From Mesobacillus sp. S13 (GTDB lineage: Bacteria > Bacillota > Bacilli > Bacillales > Cytobacillaceae), in the NCBI RefSeq assembly GCF_020422885.1, contig NZ_CP084622.1, forward strand, positions 2,003,001 to 2,067,000: a stretch of 64,000 bases of DNA, read 5' to 3'. Both the position numbers and the translations under genes were made by a program. Shown here one piece after another: positions 62,494 through 64,000 of the stretch (position 1 is the stretch's first letter; each line of letters begins with the position of its first letter). The notes beneath the pieces are model-generated. The model saw only the letters and a program-made list of their open reading frames with translations, made no database searches and was not told where the DNA came from.

Positions 62494-63165
62494 ATGAAAA
62501 GAGTCTTTTTATTGTTAGTGGCTATGGTGTTAATGGGTTTTGGCTCTATTGAAGTGAATCGTCATGTCCCGCCTGAAGTTTTCGAGACTGCAATGGATAA
62601 TTACCAGGAGTTTCTTTCATTTGTGATTAACGATGGAAATCCGGAAGACTGGAAAATAGGGCAGTTTGTTGCCGATCATCAGCTAGTGATTGATAACAAG
62701 TTGAATATAGCTATAAGACCATTAAATCAGTGGGTTGCTCCAGTGCTATACAATGGTTTGATCATCGGCCCCATGAGAGTGAATAAATCTTCTGAGGGAA
62801 GATATGAAATCGTTGAGTTTGGTTTTTCGAGATCCACTTCACTTTTGCAGTTAAAGCCGGACGAATATTTTCTTTCCAATATGCAGTATGATCTTGAGTT
62901 AGGATATACTCCATCCAGAGATTACATCCGTCCATTTGGCGGAAAGGCAGCCAGGCTTTTTGATGAATGGGGAGTCGATGCCGAAGGAATTCCACTAACT
63001 GAGTTTGAAGTTCTGATCAAGCAGCATTTAAAGGAAACTTATCCTGACCGTTTTCCCGAAAAAAAGCCATTGTCCAGATATTATTTGCTGGCTTTAATAC
63101 CAATAATTTTAATACCATTAGCAGTAGTACTAAGAAAAAATAAACAGTCTGATAAGGCTGGCTAA
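62494..63165 (+). CDS. hypothetical exported protein with C-terminal anchor (223 aa)
   Basis: ATG 62494 or ATG 62485; AAAAGGAGT is 11 or 2 bases upstream. N-terminal signal peptide (MKRVFLLLVAMVLMGFGSI), an extracellular part (NYQEFLSFVINDGNPEDWKI, FGFSRSTSLLQLKPDEYFL) and one C-terminal helix (YYLLALIPIILIPLAVVL) before a basic tail. No family recognised. It precedes the sigma factor by 110 bp. Confidence 0.7.
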   Translation: MKRVFLLLVAMVLMGFGSIEVNRHVPPEVFETAMDNYQEFLSFVINDGNPEDWKIGQFVADHQLVIDNKLNIAIRPLNQWVAPVLYNGLIIGPMRVNKSSEGRYEIVEFGFSRSTSLLQLKPDEYFLSNMQYDLELGYTPSRDYIRPFGGKAARLFDEWGVDAEGIPLTEFEVLIKQHLKETYPDRFPEKKPLSRYYLLALIPIILIPLAVVLRKNKQSDKAG

Positions 63166-63275
63166 ATTCAATTCCAGCATATGTTAAAGAAAGAATGATA
63201 AAAATTTTTGCAGGCCGTATCTTTCCTCTCCCTAAATCCGTTTAAGGGACAGAGAGGTTCAAAGGAGTGAACAGG

Positions 63276-63938
63276 ATGTCGATCGACAAGCTCAGGAAAA
63301 TGGATATAGCAAAGGATACCGGTGTCATGGACCATTATCAAAATCTTAAGAGATATTGCCGGTTTTTAACGCAGAGCAGCTGGGATGGTGATGATCTTGT
63401 GCAGGAAGTGACGGTTAAGGCAATCCACCATTATGAGCCTTCACAGATCAGCTCGGCCTTGTTGAAAAAAATGGCTTACAATCATTGGGTTGATACGGTC
63501 AGGAAGCGCAGCCGTGAGGTAACGGGAATACCGGAAGATCTCGCTTCATTTACTAATGGCAACGTGATCGATACAGTCGAGATGGTTTTGGCCAAATTGA
63601 CGCCGAAGCAGGCTGTTATTTTAGTTTTAAAGGAAGCATTCCGTTTTCAATCACGCGAAATCGCTGAGCTTATGGATACAACGGAAATGGCTATAAAAGC
63701 ATCTCTTCACCGGGCCAGGAAACGACTCGAGCGTGATGGAAACCTTCAAGAAGTGGATCAAGGACTCACCGAGGATGAAGAAAAGCTGCTGTCAGACTTG
63801 CTTTGCGAATCACTTCAGTCTGAGGATCCGACTGTGTTGCTTGAAAGCATCCAGGAGATCCCTTCACTTACTCCTTGTTCACCGGAGATGTCTTTACACT
63901 CTCGTTCACCTCTCTCTACTTTCAAAATGGCTGCGTAA
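63276..63938 (+). CDS. ECF-like sigma-70 family RNA polymerase sigma factor
   Basis: 220 residues from ATG 63276, 9 bases after AAAGGAG. Region 2: HYQNLKRYCRFLTQSSWDGD then DLVQEVTVKAIHHY; region 4: LTPKQAVILVLKEAFRFQSR, EIAELMDTTEMAIKASLHRA. A C-terminal tail of about 60 residues extends past region 4 and may be regulatory. No anti-sigma factor is visible in the window. It is followed 19 bp later by a clpP gene; in related bacilli a similar pair is found. Confidence 0.85.
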   Translation: MSIDKLRKMDIAKDTGVMDHYQNLKRYCRFLTQSSWDGDDLVQEVTVKAIHHYEPSQISSALLKKMAYNHWVDTVRKRSREVTGIPEDLASFTNGNVIDTVEMVLAKLTPKQAVILVLKEAFRFQSREIAELMDTTEMAIKASLHRARKRLERDGNLQEVDQGLTEDEEKLLSDLLCESLQSEDPTVLLESIQEIPSLTPCSPEMSLHSRSPLSTFKMAA

Positions 63939-63957
63939 GCAGGAAAGGGAGGACCAA

Positions 63958-64000
63958 ATTGAGTACAATTCCTTATGTCATCGAACAATCAAACCGGGGA
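63958..64000 (+). CDS. clpP: ClpP-like protease, partial (5' end only)
   Basis: TTG 63958 with GGGAGG 6 bases upstream begins MSTIPYVIEQSNRG, which matches the first residues of ClpP serine protease (xxIPxVIEQTxRG). The rest lies beyond the window edge. It is probably a second ClpP paralogue linked to the sigma factor gene, not the main clpP, but only 14 codons are visible. Confidence 0.75.
   Translation, partial: MEYNSLCHRTIKPG

Overview
The window looks like chromosome of an aerobic, spore-forming Bacillaceae species (Bacillus sensu lato; I cannot name the species). Evidence: AGGAGG-type ribosome binding sites with frequent TTG and GTG starts, a guanine-riboswitch-controlled xpt-pbuX pair, a yrrT-mtnN-luxS-mccA-mccB methionine-to-cysteine operon, ccdA-yneI-ccdC, a Spo0E-like phosphatase, a SleL-type spore cortex enzyme and a LexA-type box. 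A complete selenocysteine tRNA gene indicates that this lineage can probably make selenoproteins.

Layout. 1-7.9 kb is a low-GC mobile-element segment. A leftward set of small genes under an Xre-type regulator faces a rightward conjugation-like set (FtsK-type ATPase, replication-relaxation protein, membrane protein, M23 peptidase). A likely defence cargo follows: an Ltp-type superinfection-exclusion protein, an Mrr-type restriction endonuclease, a DUF771 phage-type protein and small ORFs. No integrase or att site is visible, so the element probably continues to the left. 8-12.5 kb holds small metabolic and stress genes (GNAT, DUF2750, MFS, peptidase E, a stand-alone receiver). 12.6-18.9 kb is core sulfur and purine metabolism. 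19-25.3 kb has a heterodimeric ABC exporter, a very basic 38-residue peptide, a Spo0E-like protein and the cytochrome c maturation genes. 25.4-44.3 kb is an accessory-rich stretch typical of large Bacillus genomes: four Nudix hydrolases, methyltransferases, GNATs, VOC proteins, GyrI-like proteins, a kinase-like protein, CBO0543-type membrane proteins and a NERD protein. 44.4-49 kb is a small island at the selC gene, in which genes are separated by decayed copies of the tRNA 3' end and its terminator. 49-64 kb contains an LCP cell-wall enzyme, a SleB-like hydrolase, an SGNH esterase with an ABC exporter, SleL, RpiA, an AlkZ-related protein and others, ending with an ECF-like sigma factor followed by the first codons of a second ClpP.

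The most unusual structure is a family of intergenic tandem arrays at 7.9-8.3, 11.65-12.08, 31.14-31.52 and 40.98-41.38 kb. All four have a period of 52 bp (one 50-bp step and one 53-bp step excepted), and each unit has a 27-bp inverted-repeat core of form TGTC-N19-GACA plus a 25-bp spacer. This holds even though the first array is otherwise unrelated in sequence to the other three. A fifth array at 55.6-55.8 kb repeats every 21 bp. Both periods are close to whole numbers of DNA turns.

Two genes (an NTR-like secreted protein at 27.9 kb and a DUF3891 gene at 50.2-50.9 kb) are broken by single-base changes in runs of six A. These could be real lesions or sequence errors.
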